Counted from the first letter of the stretch, positions 50,219-59,725 are shown. The stretch: DNA of 64,000 bases from Phycisphaerales bacterium (GCA_026982335.1 JALSHH010000047.1:1-64000), one strand, 5' to 3'. The notes: a model not told the origin generated them from the letters alone. Numbers and translations: made by a program.

Positions 50219-50929
50219 ATGGACCAGCACACAAACCAACCCCCTGAGCCAACTGCGCATGATTCGCAATCGGACACGCTGCCGATCCCCAAAGACCACC
50301 GCCCGCCTGAACTGCTCTTTGAGCCCTATGAACCTCGTTCGGTCTCGACGATTGTTGCCCAGCAGCAAGCTTTGCGCGAATCCCAGGCAGCCGAGACCGC
50401 TGCAATTATCTTCGCAGGTGTTGATCAGCTCGAGCTTACCTTCCCCAAAGGGCAACAAGAAGATCGACCAGATTGCCAATCTGAGCATCCCGGGCACAAA
50501 CCTTTGTTCAATCGGCCACTCGATGAAACTTTCGAACCTATCCGCACTGAACACCTTTCACTTCGCCGTCGGCTTGTGACTCCTGGTGCCCAGTGCATCT
50601 ATTCGCTCATCACCATCACACTCATAGGCGGGCTCATGGGATTATCCGCCTCGATCAACTCGCCAGCCTTGATGCTCGCAGCGGAAATCATCTCCCCGAC
50701 CCTCTTGCCGATCTGCATCTGGAAATGGATCCGCTGGCTTGATTCGCGCCCCTACTACTACCGCCTGCTCACTTCACTCGACGAAGATGCGCGAAACCTG
50801 CTCAATCACCGCTTGCTTTGGAAACCAGCAACAAAAACTCATCGTTCTAAAAGTACTGCTCGCTTAAAACCAACATCCCGACCTCCTTGCTGGTACATAA
50901 ACAGCAATCAGTCACATTTGGCCGCGTGA
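50219..50929 (+). CDS. Hypothetical two-TM membrane protein, paralogue of 51300-51857
   Basis: Two hydrophobic segments then WKWIRWLDSRPYYYRLLTSLDEDARNLL, and a basic C-terminus. Shares a motif with the next gene. Confidence 0.7.
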   Translation: MDQHTNQPPEPTAHDSQSDTLPIPKDHRPPELLFEPYEPRSVSTIVAQQQALRESQAAETAAIIFAGVDQLELTFPKGQQEDRPDCQSEHPGHKPLFNRPLDETFEPIRTEHLSLRRRLVTPGAQCIYSLITITLIGGLMGLSASINSPALMLAAEIISPTLLPICIWKWIRWLDSRPYYYRLLTSLDEDARNLLNHRLLWKPATKTHRSKSTARLKPTSRPPCWYINSNQSHLAA

Positions 50930-51299
50930 TTGTTTTATTTGATACTATTTCTTATGAATATATGCAACATGCCTATGCGAACAAGCATTGTTCAAACCGA
51001 TGAGTGATCGAATTCGTGCCGCAGGATGCCCATGAGCGAAGAAAAAGGTCCTCCTTGGTGTTTTGGTAGAAACCAAACGCCTTTGAATCCAGTATACCCT
51101 CCAAGAACAAACACTCGAGCCAATGAGTTTGCGCCCCTTTCTGATCTTCAACCCAACAGTAAACACCAAGAACAAATTCCATCGCTGAAAGAATAAATGC
51201 CGAAAGACCAATCATTGTCGTAACATATATAAAGAGCATCCAGAAACACATATATATTGTGGATGAACACATGATTTTCTCGTACGGGGAGGGCAGTGA

Positions 51300-51857
51300 A
51301 TGATGGAAAAAGGCGACCGACCCAAAAGACGAGAACTCTTGCCCGGTGTCGATCCATCGTGGGTCGAATCGGCACTGAGCCGTCCTGAAGATGAAGAACC
51401 CGAGGTTGAGTTTGACCCCGATGATCCGGATTCGGTCTGGATTCTGGGCAATGATCCCGAAGCCAAGATTTCGAGCGTCGCCGACCAACGCAACCTGATC
51501 CACAAGCAGATGCTCTCAGCTGGCGGGCAGTTTGTGCTCGGACTCTTCATGATGTTCATTGCAATCGGGATCACCATCATGGCGATCACGAACCCTATAA
51601 AGATGTACATCATCCCGGCAGCGATGATCACACCGATCAGCTTTTGGTATATGCGAGCCCGTTGGCGTCGTTGGCTTGGATCGGCGCCGTACTTCTATCG
51701 ACTGATGACTTCATTGGGCGAAGACGCAGAAAACATACTCATTGAGCGTGAAGAAAAACGCCGCCAGAAGTTTGTCAAAAAGGTCGGCGATCTATACGAG
51801 ATCAATACCAAGCCGAAGAAGAAGAAGAAGAAGAAGAAGAAGAAGAAGAAGCGATAA
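51300..51857 (+). CDS. Hypothetical two-TM membrane protein with C-terminal polylysine tail
   Basis: FVLGLFMMFIAIGITIMAI / IIPAAMITPISFWYM TM segments; RARWRRWLGSAPYFYRLMTSLGEDAENILIER; ends KP-K(12)-R. Confidence 0.75.
   Translation: MMEKGDRPKRRELLPGVDPSWVESALSRPEDEEPEVEFDPDDPDSVWILGNDPEAKISSVADQRNLIHKQMLSAGGQFVLGLFMMFIAIGITIMAITNPIKMYIIPAAMITPISFWYMRARWRRWLGSAPYFYRLMTSLGEDAENILIEREEKRRQKFVKKVGDLYEINTKPKKKKKKKKKKKKR
51816..51851 (+). repeat. (AAG)12 trinucleotide microsatellite inside a coding region
   Basis: Twelve consecutive AAG codons immediately before CGA TAA. Confidence 0.97.
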
Positions 51858-51883
51858 AGTAACAATACTGTGCGCATCGGCTT

Positions 51884-51961
51884 ACGAGCCATGACCGTGG
51901 AGAGAGCGGTGGTGATGAATGGGCGCACCAAAAACCGCTTCCTCACGGTCGCGGCTCGTTG
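51884..51961. repeat. REP-like inverted repeat element
   Basis: Left arm ACGAGCCATGACCGTGGAGAGAGCGGT (51884-51910) is nearly complementary to right arm ACCGCTTCCTCACGGTCGCGGCTCGT (51934-51959). The right arm recurs at 57817-57843. Confidence 0.8.
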
Positions 51962-51991
51962 AAAAACACATAATTTGTATGCTGAGGTGCA

Positions 51992-52957
51992 TCAAGCGAG
52001 TTCTGGGAATCGATCTTTGACGATCTTGACCAGATCCGCGACATGCGATGCGGATTCGTCGAAGAGTTTTTGCTCTTCTTCGGTGAGTTTGAATTCGACG
52101 ATCTTCTCGACACCGTCTTTGCCCAAGAGTGCGGGAACGCCGACGAACAGCCCCTTATGCCCAAACTGCCCGTCGAGGTATGCAGCCGATGGGATGACCC
52201 GTTTTTTATCCTTGATGATCGCCTCGGCCATTTGGATGGTGCCCAGCGCTGGCGCGTAATAGGCACTGGTTCCCATGAGTTTGACGATCTCGCCGCCACC
52301 GACTTTGGCCCGATCGACGCAGGCGGTGATTTTTTCTTCGGACATCATGTCGGTGACGGGGATGCCGTGGACACTCGTCAGGCGTGGGAAGGGGACCATG
52401 TCATCGCCATGCCCACCTAGGAGCATCGCCTGAACATCTTCGACGCTCACGCCAAGCTCCCAAGCGATAAAGGCACGGTACCGGGCGCAGTCGAGTGCGC
52501 CAGCCTGTCCAACAATGCGATTGCTCGGGAACCCGGTGGCCTTCCATGCGGTGTAGACCATCGCATCGAGTGGATTGGACACGAGGATGACAATCGAGTT
52601 GGGGGCGTGCTTCTTGATGTTCTCGGAGACGGATTTGACAATCTTGACATTGGTTTCGATCAGATCATCGCGGCTCATACCCGGCTTACGCGGGATGCCG
52701 GCAGTGACGATCACCACATCGGAATCGGCGATATCTTCGTAATCAAAGGTGCCCGTGAGTGTGCAATCAAACCCTTCGATCGGGGCGCAACACCCGAGAT
52801 CAATCATCTTGCCCTTGGGCATGTGCTGATCGGGTGCATCTGGGCGAGGGATGTCGAGGAGAACGATGTCGCCGAGTTCTTTTTGGGCAGCCCAGTGGGC
52901 GCAGGTTGCGCCGACATTACCAGCACCGATGATGGAGATCTTTGCACGCTTTGGCAT
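51992..52957 (-). CDS. mdh: Malate dehydrogenase (lactate/malate dehydrogenase family)
   Basis: AKISIIGAGNVGATCAHWAAQKELGDIVLLDI, VTAGIPRKPGMSRDDLIETN, ILVSNPLDAMVY, LLGGHGDDMVPF. AAAGGACC Shine-Dalgarno. Confidence 0.95.
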   Translation of the reverse strand: MPKRAKISIIGAGNVGATCAHWAAQKELGDIVLLDIPRPDAPDQHMPKGKMIDLGCCAPIEGFDCTLTGTFDYEDIADSDVVIVTAGIPRKPGMSRDDLIETNVKIVKSVSENIKKHAPNSIVILVSNPLDAMVYTAWKATGFPSNRIVGQAGALDCARYRAFIAWELGVSVEDVQAMLLGGHGDDMVPFPRLTSVHGIPVTDMMSEEKITACVDRAKVGGGEIVKLMGTSAYYAPALGTIQMAEAIIKDKKRVIPSAAYLDGQFGHKGLFVGVPALLGKDGVEKIVEFKLTEEEQKLFDESASHVADLVKIVKDRFPELA

Positions 52958-53071
52958 TTTGCAGGTCCTTTCAGTCGCCTATTTGTCGTCAAATCTTGTC
53001 GTCAAATCCGTTTGGTCAACCCTTCCATTGCAGAGACGAGAGTTGAGCAACGGGAGGGGTCTGTATCCTAG

Positions 53072-53968
53072 TCATCGACGATCGAAATCACGCACTTCAG
53101 AGTAGGTTTCTCGGTCAGAATCCGGCTCATCGTCATCCTCATCAAGCCACACAACCTCGACCGCATCAAGGGGTTTAGCAAGTTTGGGAGGCAAGGGGAC
53201 GGGGCACATTTCGCCGCCACTAACCACGGAGATGAGCAAAGGTTGACCGGCTTGGAGCTCGCCGATGACGGGAGCAACAAGGTCTTTGGCCGATCCGGGA
53301 TGAAGAAAATCGAACTGGCGGTAGACCTGGCAGATCGGGCGGATGATCTGGGGGTGCTCGACCTGCCCATCGCAAGCATCGAGGAAATCTTGGATCATGC
53401 GAAGAATATCGTCTTCGGGCTGCCCCCCACTGTTGTTGCGGGCGATGGCGATCGGGGCACCTTTGAACATTTCGATCCCCGGCGTGGCGATCATGACCTC
53501 GCCAAGGTACCCAGCGTTGAGCAGGGCCTCGCCAAGTTCCCCGGGATGGAAGGCAACAAACCGATCAGAAGCAGCGATCCACGCAACACCTTCATGCAAA
53601 GCAATCTCCCATGCCGCTTTGGCGTCTTCGATGAGTTCGATGATGGATTCGGGCATGGGTTCACTTCCCCAGATTTGGTTAAGTTCTCCGACATGGGCTT
53701 TGATACCAATCTCTGATTTATCCATCGCCAACGGGCGTTCTTCTGGATCAACCTTGTCGATCTCGCCGAGCGCCATCGCCAAGGCGTGGAGCCCGATGGT
53801 CGGGGCAACGGAATCTCGCCAGCGTTGCCCTTGCTCATCTTTGGGCAAGGCGACGGCCCGCTGGGCGAATTGAATCCAACCTGAAAGGAGAGTGGACCAC
53901 AAAATTGGGTCATTTGAAGCATGTGGGTTGGTATGGGGGGGGGGCATGGGCAGATCGTAGCCAAGCAT
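53072..53968 (-). CDS. Hypothetical protein (possibly SseB-like)
   Basis: Long ORF with coherent globular composition: WEIALHEGVAWIAASDRFVAFHPGELGEALLNAGYLGEVMIATPGIEMFKG. Start uncertain (53968 or 53947). Confidence 0.6.
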   Translation of the reverse strand: MLGYDLPMPPPHTNPHASNDPILWSTLLSGWIQFAQRAVALPKDEQGQRWRDSVAPTIGLHALAMALGEIDKVDPEERPLAMDKSEIGIKAHVGELNQIWGSEPMPESIIELIEDAKAAWEIALHEGVAWIAASDRFVAFHPGELGEALLNAGYLGEVMIATPGIEMFKGAPIAIARNNSGGQPEDDILRMIQDFLDACDGQVEHPQIIRPICQVYRQFDFLHPGSAKDLVAPVIGELQAGQPLLISVVSGGEMCPVPLPPKLAKPLDAVEVVWLDEDDDEPDSDRETYSEVRDFDRR

Positions 53969-53984
53969 TGGAGATAATGGGTAC

Positions 53985-54022
53985 AAAAAATCCCCCGGGC
54001 CGTGGTGGGCATGCCCGGGGGA
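53985..54022 (-). terminator. Rho-independent terminator
   Basis: Minus strand TCCCCCGGGC-ATGCCCACCACG-GCCCGGGGGATTTTTTG: 10-bp perfect stem plus U6. Confidence 0.85.
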
Positions 54023-54269
54023 GGGAGGCGAAGATCGGGCCTCGTGACACAGGGATGGTGTCGCCTCGATCTCCGCAGGGTGGTTTCTGCAATCGGGTGT
54101 CTATTCTTACCTCTCCTGATCCAAAACTCAAATCTTAAATCCCATAAATCCGTCCCACAAACCCGGCAGCGACCGGCTACAACGGACCTGATCATACACA
54201 TCTCGAAGTGTCCGTTTCTTGCACAGCTCCTTGGCAACAAGTGCCCTGCATGCAATCCATCGAACCGGC

Positions 54270-54404
54270 TCACCAGGAGGATCTGTCCATGATCCCAAAA
54301 CCGGCAGCGTTCATTCCGTTTGTTTGCTGACCGTCTCCAAAAAGTGCTTTGTCAGGCACACCAGACCGAGTGCTTTCGGCCGCTGCCTTGAGGTTGGTGG
54401 GCAT
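54270..54404 (-). CDS. Candidate 44-aa small protein downstream of nrdJ
   Basis: ATG at 54404 preceded by AGAAAGGAAA; MPTNLKAAAESTRSGVPDKALFGDGQQTNGMNAAGFGIMDRSSW. Same strand as nrdJ, upstream of the 53985-54022 terminator. Confidence 0.4.
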   Translation of the reverse strand: MPTNLKAAAESTRSGVPDKALFGDGQQTNGMNAAGFGIMDRSSW

Positions 54405-54469
54405 TTTCCTTTCTGCTGATCTCTTGAAAATTCCTTGTATTCTTTGTCCTCTGCTAACTACACCTTATG

Positions 54470-57400
54470 CTAACTACATCCCAACGAGTTGCCGCAGTTG
54501 AGGCACTTGTAGCAAGTACCAGAGCGCACAGTGATGGTGCCACAAACATCGCAAGGCGGCGCATCGCCCGATGATTCAAGCGCCATCGAGAGCGTTGCGC
54601 TGGCTGCTCGCTGTGTGTGGGTCTCGGTCTTCTGAACTGTCGTATTAATTCCTGTCTTGATCGCAGTTTCGGAGATATGAGTCTCGGTCATAACCTCGTC
54701 CTTGATCTCGATCACCCGGCCAGAAGTTTTGCCGTTCGGATTGGTAATTCGTCGGGTGATGACTGTAGGCTCGGTGATTTCTGCTCGATCGGCCAAAGCT
54801 TCGGGTCTCTTGGGCGCATTGGCCTCACGATAGCCTTCAATGAACTCCATCCCAAGCCAGCGGAAAATATAATCGACAAGACTCTTGGCGAATGGGATAT
54901 CCCTGTTGGTGGTCATACCTGAGGGCTCGAAGCGTTGATGGGTGAACTTTTTAACCAAGCTTTCGAGAGGCACGCCGTATTGCAAAGCAACCGAGGTCGA
55001 GGTGCCCAACGAATCCATCAATCCCCCGATCGTTGAACCTTCTTTGGCCATAGTAATAAAGAGTTCGCCAGGCATTCCGTCGTCATAGACACCGCAAGTG
55101 AGGTACCCCTCGTGACCGGCAACATTAAACTTGTGGGTAATCGACCGACGAGTGTCGGCCAAACGACGACGCATCGGACGATGAACGACCTCGACTTCCT
55201 TTTTGATGACGATCCGCACATTCTCGTTGCCCACCGCATCAGCAAGTTCGACGACATCGTCGCCGATCTCATCAAGGGCTTCGGCAAGTTCAAGTTCGTC
55301 CTTTGCTTCTTCAATATCAAGCTCATTGTCCGTATCACTCTTCGCATTCAATGGTTGACTGAGCTTGCACCCATCACGATAGAGCGCATTGGCTTTGAGC
55401 CCGAGTTCCCAACTCTGTCGGTATGCATCTTTGATATCATCAACCGTTGCATCGTGAGGCAGGTTGATCGTCTTAGAAATCGCCCCAGACAAGAATGGTT
55501 GGGCAGCTGCCATCATACGAATATGTCCATCAGCCGAGATTAACCGTGTACCGATATTGCCACAGGTCGAGGCACAATCGAACACCGGAAGATGCTCATC
55601 TTTGAGATGTGGTGCCCCCTCAATTGTCTGCGTACCACAGATGATTTTGTTGAGTTCTGCAATCTGAGCGCTCGTCAGTCCTAAGAACTTAAGTGCGTTG
55701 AAATTGGCGTCTGCCCTGGCAATTTCTGGGCTGATGCCGATCCTCGTAAGGGTTTCATCACTCAATGCCCACGCACCAAAGGCAAATCCAATTTCAAACA
55801 CTCCCGGGAGTTGATTGGTGATTTTTTGAAGGTCTTCATCGCTCATCCCCCGTTCACTGAGCCAGTCCGCCAAAGACAATCCGACGCTGTCAGATATTTC
55901 CTTGGGCATTGGAACATGCAGGTTCAGCGTACCCAAAATGTATTGAATCATCGCTCTTCGTTGATCTTCGTCATACCCCAACGCTTTGAGGGCAGGATCA
56001 ATCGAAGCGTTGGCAATCTTAAAATATCCACCACCAGCGAGCTTCTTGAACTTGACAAGCGCAAAGTCGGGCTCAACACCGGTGGTATCGCAGTCCATAA
56101 GCAATCCAATGGTTCCCGTTGGCGCGATGACCGTAGTCTGGGCGTTGCGATACCCAAACTCCTCCCCCAAATGCAGCGCCTCGTCCCAAGCAACGGTCGC
56201 ATGGTGGAGCAAATCCATCGCATTGCCCAAAGGCACACCGTGATCACGAATGAGTTCATGATTGATCGGGACAGGTGGAATGCGAAGATCTTCGTACTCG
56301 CCGCTGTCTCGCGCAATCCCCATCGCTGCCCGGCGATGGTTGCGAATCACGCGCAACATGTTTTCTCGTTCTGGCTCGTACCCGGGAAATGGGCCCAGCT
56401 CTCCTGCCATCATCGCACTCATGCGATAACTTCGCCCGGTCATGATCGCCGTCAGGCACCCGCAAATCGCGATGCCTTGCTCAGAGTCATACGGAATCCC
56501 CGCCTGCATGAGCATCGCACCAAGATTGGCATAACCCAACCCAATGGTACGATAGTTGTAGCTCAATTCTGCGATTTCACGCGATGGGAAAGCTGCCATG
56601 AGCACACTAATTTCGAGTACAATCGTCCACAGATCGACACCATGCTCGAAAGCCTCAATGTCAAATTCGCGTGTCTCTGAATCATAGAATTTAAGTACAT
56701 TGAGCGATGCAAGATTACACGCGGTATTGTCAAGGAACATGTATTCGCTGCACGGATTCGAGGCGTTGATCCGTCCTGCATTGGGACAAGTGTGCCAAGC
56801 GTTGATGGTGCTGTCGTATTGCACACCCGGATCGGCACATCGCCACGCGGCGTAGGCGACATCGTTCCAAAGTTGATTGGCATCGTAAGTCTTGGCGACC
56901 TCGCCGGTGGTGCGAAAAGTTGTCTCCCATGGCGCCCCGGCATCAACGGCATCGAAGAAGGTATCAGGAATCCGTACTGAATTATTCGAGTTCTGCCCCG
57001 CGACGGTAGAATAGGCTTCGCCGTTGAAATCGTAGTCGAGGGTGAGTCCGAGTCGCCGGGCCGTTTCACCAACGGTTTCGGTATCGAATTCGGAAGTTTT
57101 TTCATCTGCGATGACTTTCATGCCTTCGACGAGTGCAGCAACCTTAATTTCTTCCCGAACTTTCCAATTGATAAACTCCTCGATATCGGGGTGGTCCATA
57201 TCAAGACAGACCATCTTGGCTGCCCGGCGGGTGGTACCGCCGCTCTTGATCGCCCCGGCTGCGCGATCGCCGATCTTGAGCCAAGACATCAATCCCGACG
57301 AATTCCCCCCACCTGAGAGCAGTTCATGCTCGGCCCGCAGATTCGAAAAGTTCGTGCCAGTACCCGAACCATATTTGAATAGCCTCGCTTCGCGCTGCCA

Positions 57401-58099
57401 GAGGTCCATAATCCCGCCTTCGTTAACCAGCGAGTCATCGACCGATTGAATAAAACACGCATGAGGCTGGGGATGCGAGTACGCATCGTCAGCCAGTTCG
57501 GGCTTGCCCAATTCTGGATCGACAATCCAGTGTCCTTGGGCGGGGCCTGAGATTCCATACGCCCAGTTCAAGCCCGTGTTGAACCACTGAGGCGAGTTGG
57601 GCGCGCACATCTGATGCACCAACATATACACCAACTCGTCATAAAACGCCTGCGCATCTTCGGGGGTATCAAAGTACCCATGCGTCTCGCCCCAGTGCTT
57701 CCAGCAACCGGCCAGGCGATGAATCACCTGGCGGGCGGAGCGTTCTGGGCCAACGGGAACCTGATCTGATGAGCCACCCGTGTCGGCAAGCGGTCTTTCT
57801 GAACCGCCCGAAGCCCCCGCTCCCTCACGGTCGCGGCTCGTTGGGTCTTGCTCATTCGACGACCAGTTTGGAGCTGGCATCCCATTTGGCCCGCCATCGG
57901 CAGGCACCCCCGCCTTGCGGAAGTATTTGGACACCATGATATCTGTGGCCAGCTGCGAGAACCCAACCGGAACCTCGGCATCGGGCATCTCAAAGACAAC
58001 CGAACCATCCGGGTTCGTGATTCGACTCGATCGCGTGGTCCACTCAGTGGATGCGAACGGGTCAGTACCTTCCGTGGTGAATCGACGAGTGATTTTCAT
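54470..58099 (-). CDS. nrdJ: Adenosylcobalamin-dependent (class II) ribonucleoside-diphosphate reductase
   Basis: MKITRRFTTEGTDPFASTEW..., NSPQWFNTGLNWAYGI, NPCSEYMFLDNTACNLASLNVLKF, FGYRNAQTTVIAPTGTIGLLMDCDTTGVEPDFALVKFKKLAGGG; C-terminal CDVCGTITVRSGTCYKCLNCGNSLGCS. Confidence 0.96.
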   Translation of the reverse strand: MKITRRFTTEGTDPFASTEWTTRSSRITNPDGSVVFEMPDAEVPVGFSQLATDIMVSKYFRKAGVPADGGPNGMPAPNWSSNEQDPTSRDREGAGASGGSERPLADTGGSSDQVPVGPERSARQVIHRLAGCWKHWGETHGYFDTPEDAQAFYDELVYMLVHQMCAPNSPQWFNTGLNWAYGISGPAQGHWIVDPELGKPELADDAYSHPQPHACFIQSVDDSLVNEGGIMDLWQREARLFKYGSGTGTNFSNLRAEHELLSGGGNSSGLMSWLKIGDRAAGAIKSGGTTRRAAKMVCLDMDHPDIEEFINWKVREEIKVAALVEGMKVIADEKTSEFDTETVGETARRLGLTLDYDFNGEAYSTVAGQNSNNSVRIPDTFFDAVDAGAPWETTFRTTGEVAKTYDANQLWNDVAYAAWRCADPGVQYDSTINAWHTCPNAGRINASNPCSEYMFLDNTACNLASLNVLKFYDSETREFDIEAFEHGVDLWTIVLEISVLMAAFPSREIAELSYNYRTIGLGYANLGAMLMQAGIPYDSEQGIAICGCLTAIMTGRSYRMSAMMAGELGPFPGYEPERENMLRVIRNHRRAAMGIARDSGEYEDLRIPPVPINHELIRDHGVPLGNAMDLLHHATVAWDEALHLGEEFGYRNAQTTVIAPTGTIGLLMDCDTTGVEPDFALVKFKKLAGGGYFKIANASIDPALKALGYDEDQRRAMIQYILGTLNLHVPMPKEISDSVGLSLADWLSERGMSDEDLQKITNQLPGVFEIGFAFGAWALSDETLTRIGISPEIARADANFNALKFLGLTSAQIAELNKIICGTQTIEGAPHLKDEHLPVFDCASTCGNIGTRLISADGHIRMMAAAQPFLSGAISKTINLPHDATVDDIKDAYRQSWELGLKANALYRDGCKLSQPLNAKSDTDNELDIEEAKDELELAEALDEIGDDVVELADAVGNENVRIVIKKEVEVVHRPMRRRLADTRRSITHKFNVAGHEGYLTCGVYDDGMPGELFITMAKEGSTIGGLMDSLGTSTSVALQYGVPLESLVKKFTHQRFEPSGMTTNRDIPFAKSLVDYIFRWLGMEFIEGYREANAPKRPEALADRAEITEPTVITRRITNPNGKTSGRVIEIKDEVMTETHISETAIKTGINTTVQKTETHTQRAASATLSMALESSGDAPPCDVCGTITVRSGTCYKCLNCGNSLGCS
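57814..57846. repeat. REP-like repeat copy inside nrdJ
   Basis: CCGCTCCCTCACGGTCGCGGCTCGTTG (57817-57843) matches 51935-51961 at 26/27 positions, with a 21-nt exact core. Confidence 0.8.
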
Positions 58100-58180
58100 G
58101 CGAAATAAGGCTTTCTCTTGGGAAATCAAATGAAGGGAGAATCACGCTCAACAATCTGCGTGTACAGAAAAATGTGCGGA

Positions 58181-58753
58181 CTAATCAACCCTCGGCAGGG
58201 TCAAGCCACCCTGATCTTGATACTTCCCCGCCTTATCCGCATAGCTCTGTGCACACACCTGATCGCCTTTCAAGAAGACGAACTGGGCCACCCCCTCATT
58301 CGCATACACCTTGGCGGGCAACGGCGTGGTGTTGCTGATTTCGAGGGTCACTTTGCCTCGCCATTCGGGTTCGAGAGGGGTGACATTAACGATCAACCCG
58401 CAGCGGGCATAGGTGGACTTGCCGACGCAGAGGACGAGGATGTCGCGGGGGATGTCGAACCATTCGATGGTTTCGCACAGGGCAAAGGAGTTGGGCGGGA
58501 TGATGACATGATCCATCCCGGTTTTGGTGGTATCGACCGTCACCATCAGGTCATCGGTGAAGTTTTTGGGATCGACGACAGCAATGCCTCCCGTTGGTGG
58601 GGTCGGGGTAAAGATCTTGAAGACGGTTCCAACACGGACATCGTATCCATAGGAGGAGACGCCATAGGAGATGGTTCCATCGCGTTTGATGGCTCGCTCG
58701 AATGGTTTGATGTCAACGAGTTGTTCGATTTGAGTATCACAAAGAACTGGCAC
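58181..58753 (-). CDS. dcd: dCTP deaminase
   Basis: [21 protein letters not shown]..., [76 protein letters not shown]. Confidence 0.96.
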   Translation of the reverse strand: MPVLCDTQIEQLVDIKPFERAIKRDGTISYGVSSYGYDVRVGTVFKIFTPTPPTGGIAVVDPKNFTDDLMVTVDTTKTGMDHVIIPPNSFALCETIEWFDIPRDILVLCVGKSTYARCGLIVNVTPLEPEWRGKVTLEISNTTPLPAKVYANEGVAQFVFLKGDQVCAQSYADKAGKYQDQGGLTLPRVD

Positions 58754-59725
58754 GGGTTACTCCATCTATCGATCCGACTTTCAACCGGATGACACTTATC
58801 GTCGAGGCTTCCGTTGCCTCTGTGTTTCTCTTCGGGTTCTAATGCTGCGCCTACGCAGAGACCAGAACCGACCCAACTGCTTTACAAAGCCACACAACAA
58901 CCCCTGTAGATGTGGATAAACCACAACCACCCGAATCAGCGCACTGCTTTGTTGTGCCAACCATACAGACTGGCTGTCCCGTCCCTGCGGTGCTCCTTTG
59001 CAAAAAAAGAAGAACGACAGAGCCCAACCCGGCGATCCCAGAGACTGATCCGTATGAAGGATTACTTCTGGGTTGACCGACCTACCCAAAGAAGCGATGG
59101 TCAATCTTGGAAACAAACCGGAATCGAACGAACACCGAACCGCCCTCGCGACCCGCCGTCGAATGAGCAGAGTGTGAACTCGGTTGAGTATGGATTTTGA
59201 AATGATCGGCAAAGCGGGGTGTGGGTAACTTGTCGGTTGACTCCAAACCCAGTATTGCCAATGACTTCTCCTTTATCTCAATCGGTTTTTCTCTGATCTG
59301 ACCCACCATATCTCGATGATACGCCGGGCCCTGAGCATATCAGGCACAACGGGTTGTGTGTGATGTTTCCTCGATTTTTTCGACAATTTTCCTCTTTGAT
59401 TCATGATCATATGGTCTGAAAATTTGGGATGCAACCAGATAAATTTGGCGATGAATTTACGCCAACTTGGGCTCTACCAAGTGGTTTCCAGCGCCCGTGT
59501 GTGGGGCGGGCGTTTCACGCTGATCAACCAGAATCCTCCTTTTTTCCAAACACTTGTTCTTTGTGTATTTTGAAGTTTTCCACACCTACTCACCCAAATG
59601 CGCGCCCAAGGCATACAAAGTGTGCTCAAGTTTTGAATCGTTGCTCAAGATGGTGCATACGACACCCTTTGGCGTGCGTACTGAACTACGATCCCGCTTG
59701 GAAAAGCGTGCATGCGTGCTGATGC

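Noticed and set aside
51695-51946. Minus-strand ORF with 13-residue polyphenylalanine
   Set aside because: Artefact of translating the complement of the (AAG)12 tract. The plus-strand ORF has a paralogue that supports it.
53491-54273. 260-aa minus-strand ORF overlapping 53072-53968
   Set aside because: Different frame from the better ORF and low-complexity (Arg/Ser/Pro). It also runs across the terminator at 53985-54022.
59095-59135. Possible tRNA T-arm (minus strand GTTCGATTCCGG)
   Set aside because: The flanking bases do not form a 5-bp T-stem and no acceptor or anticodon arms could be found.
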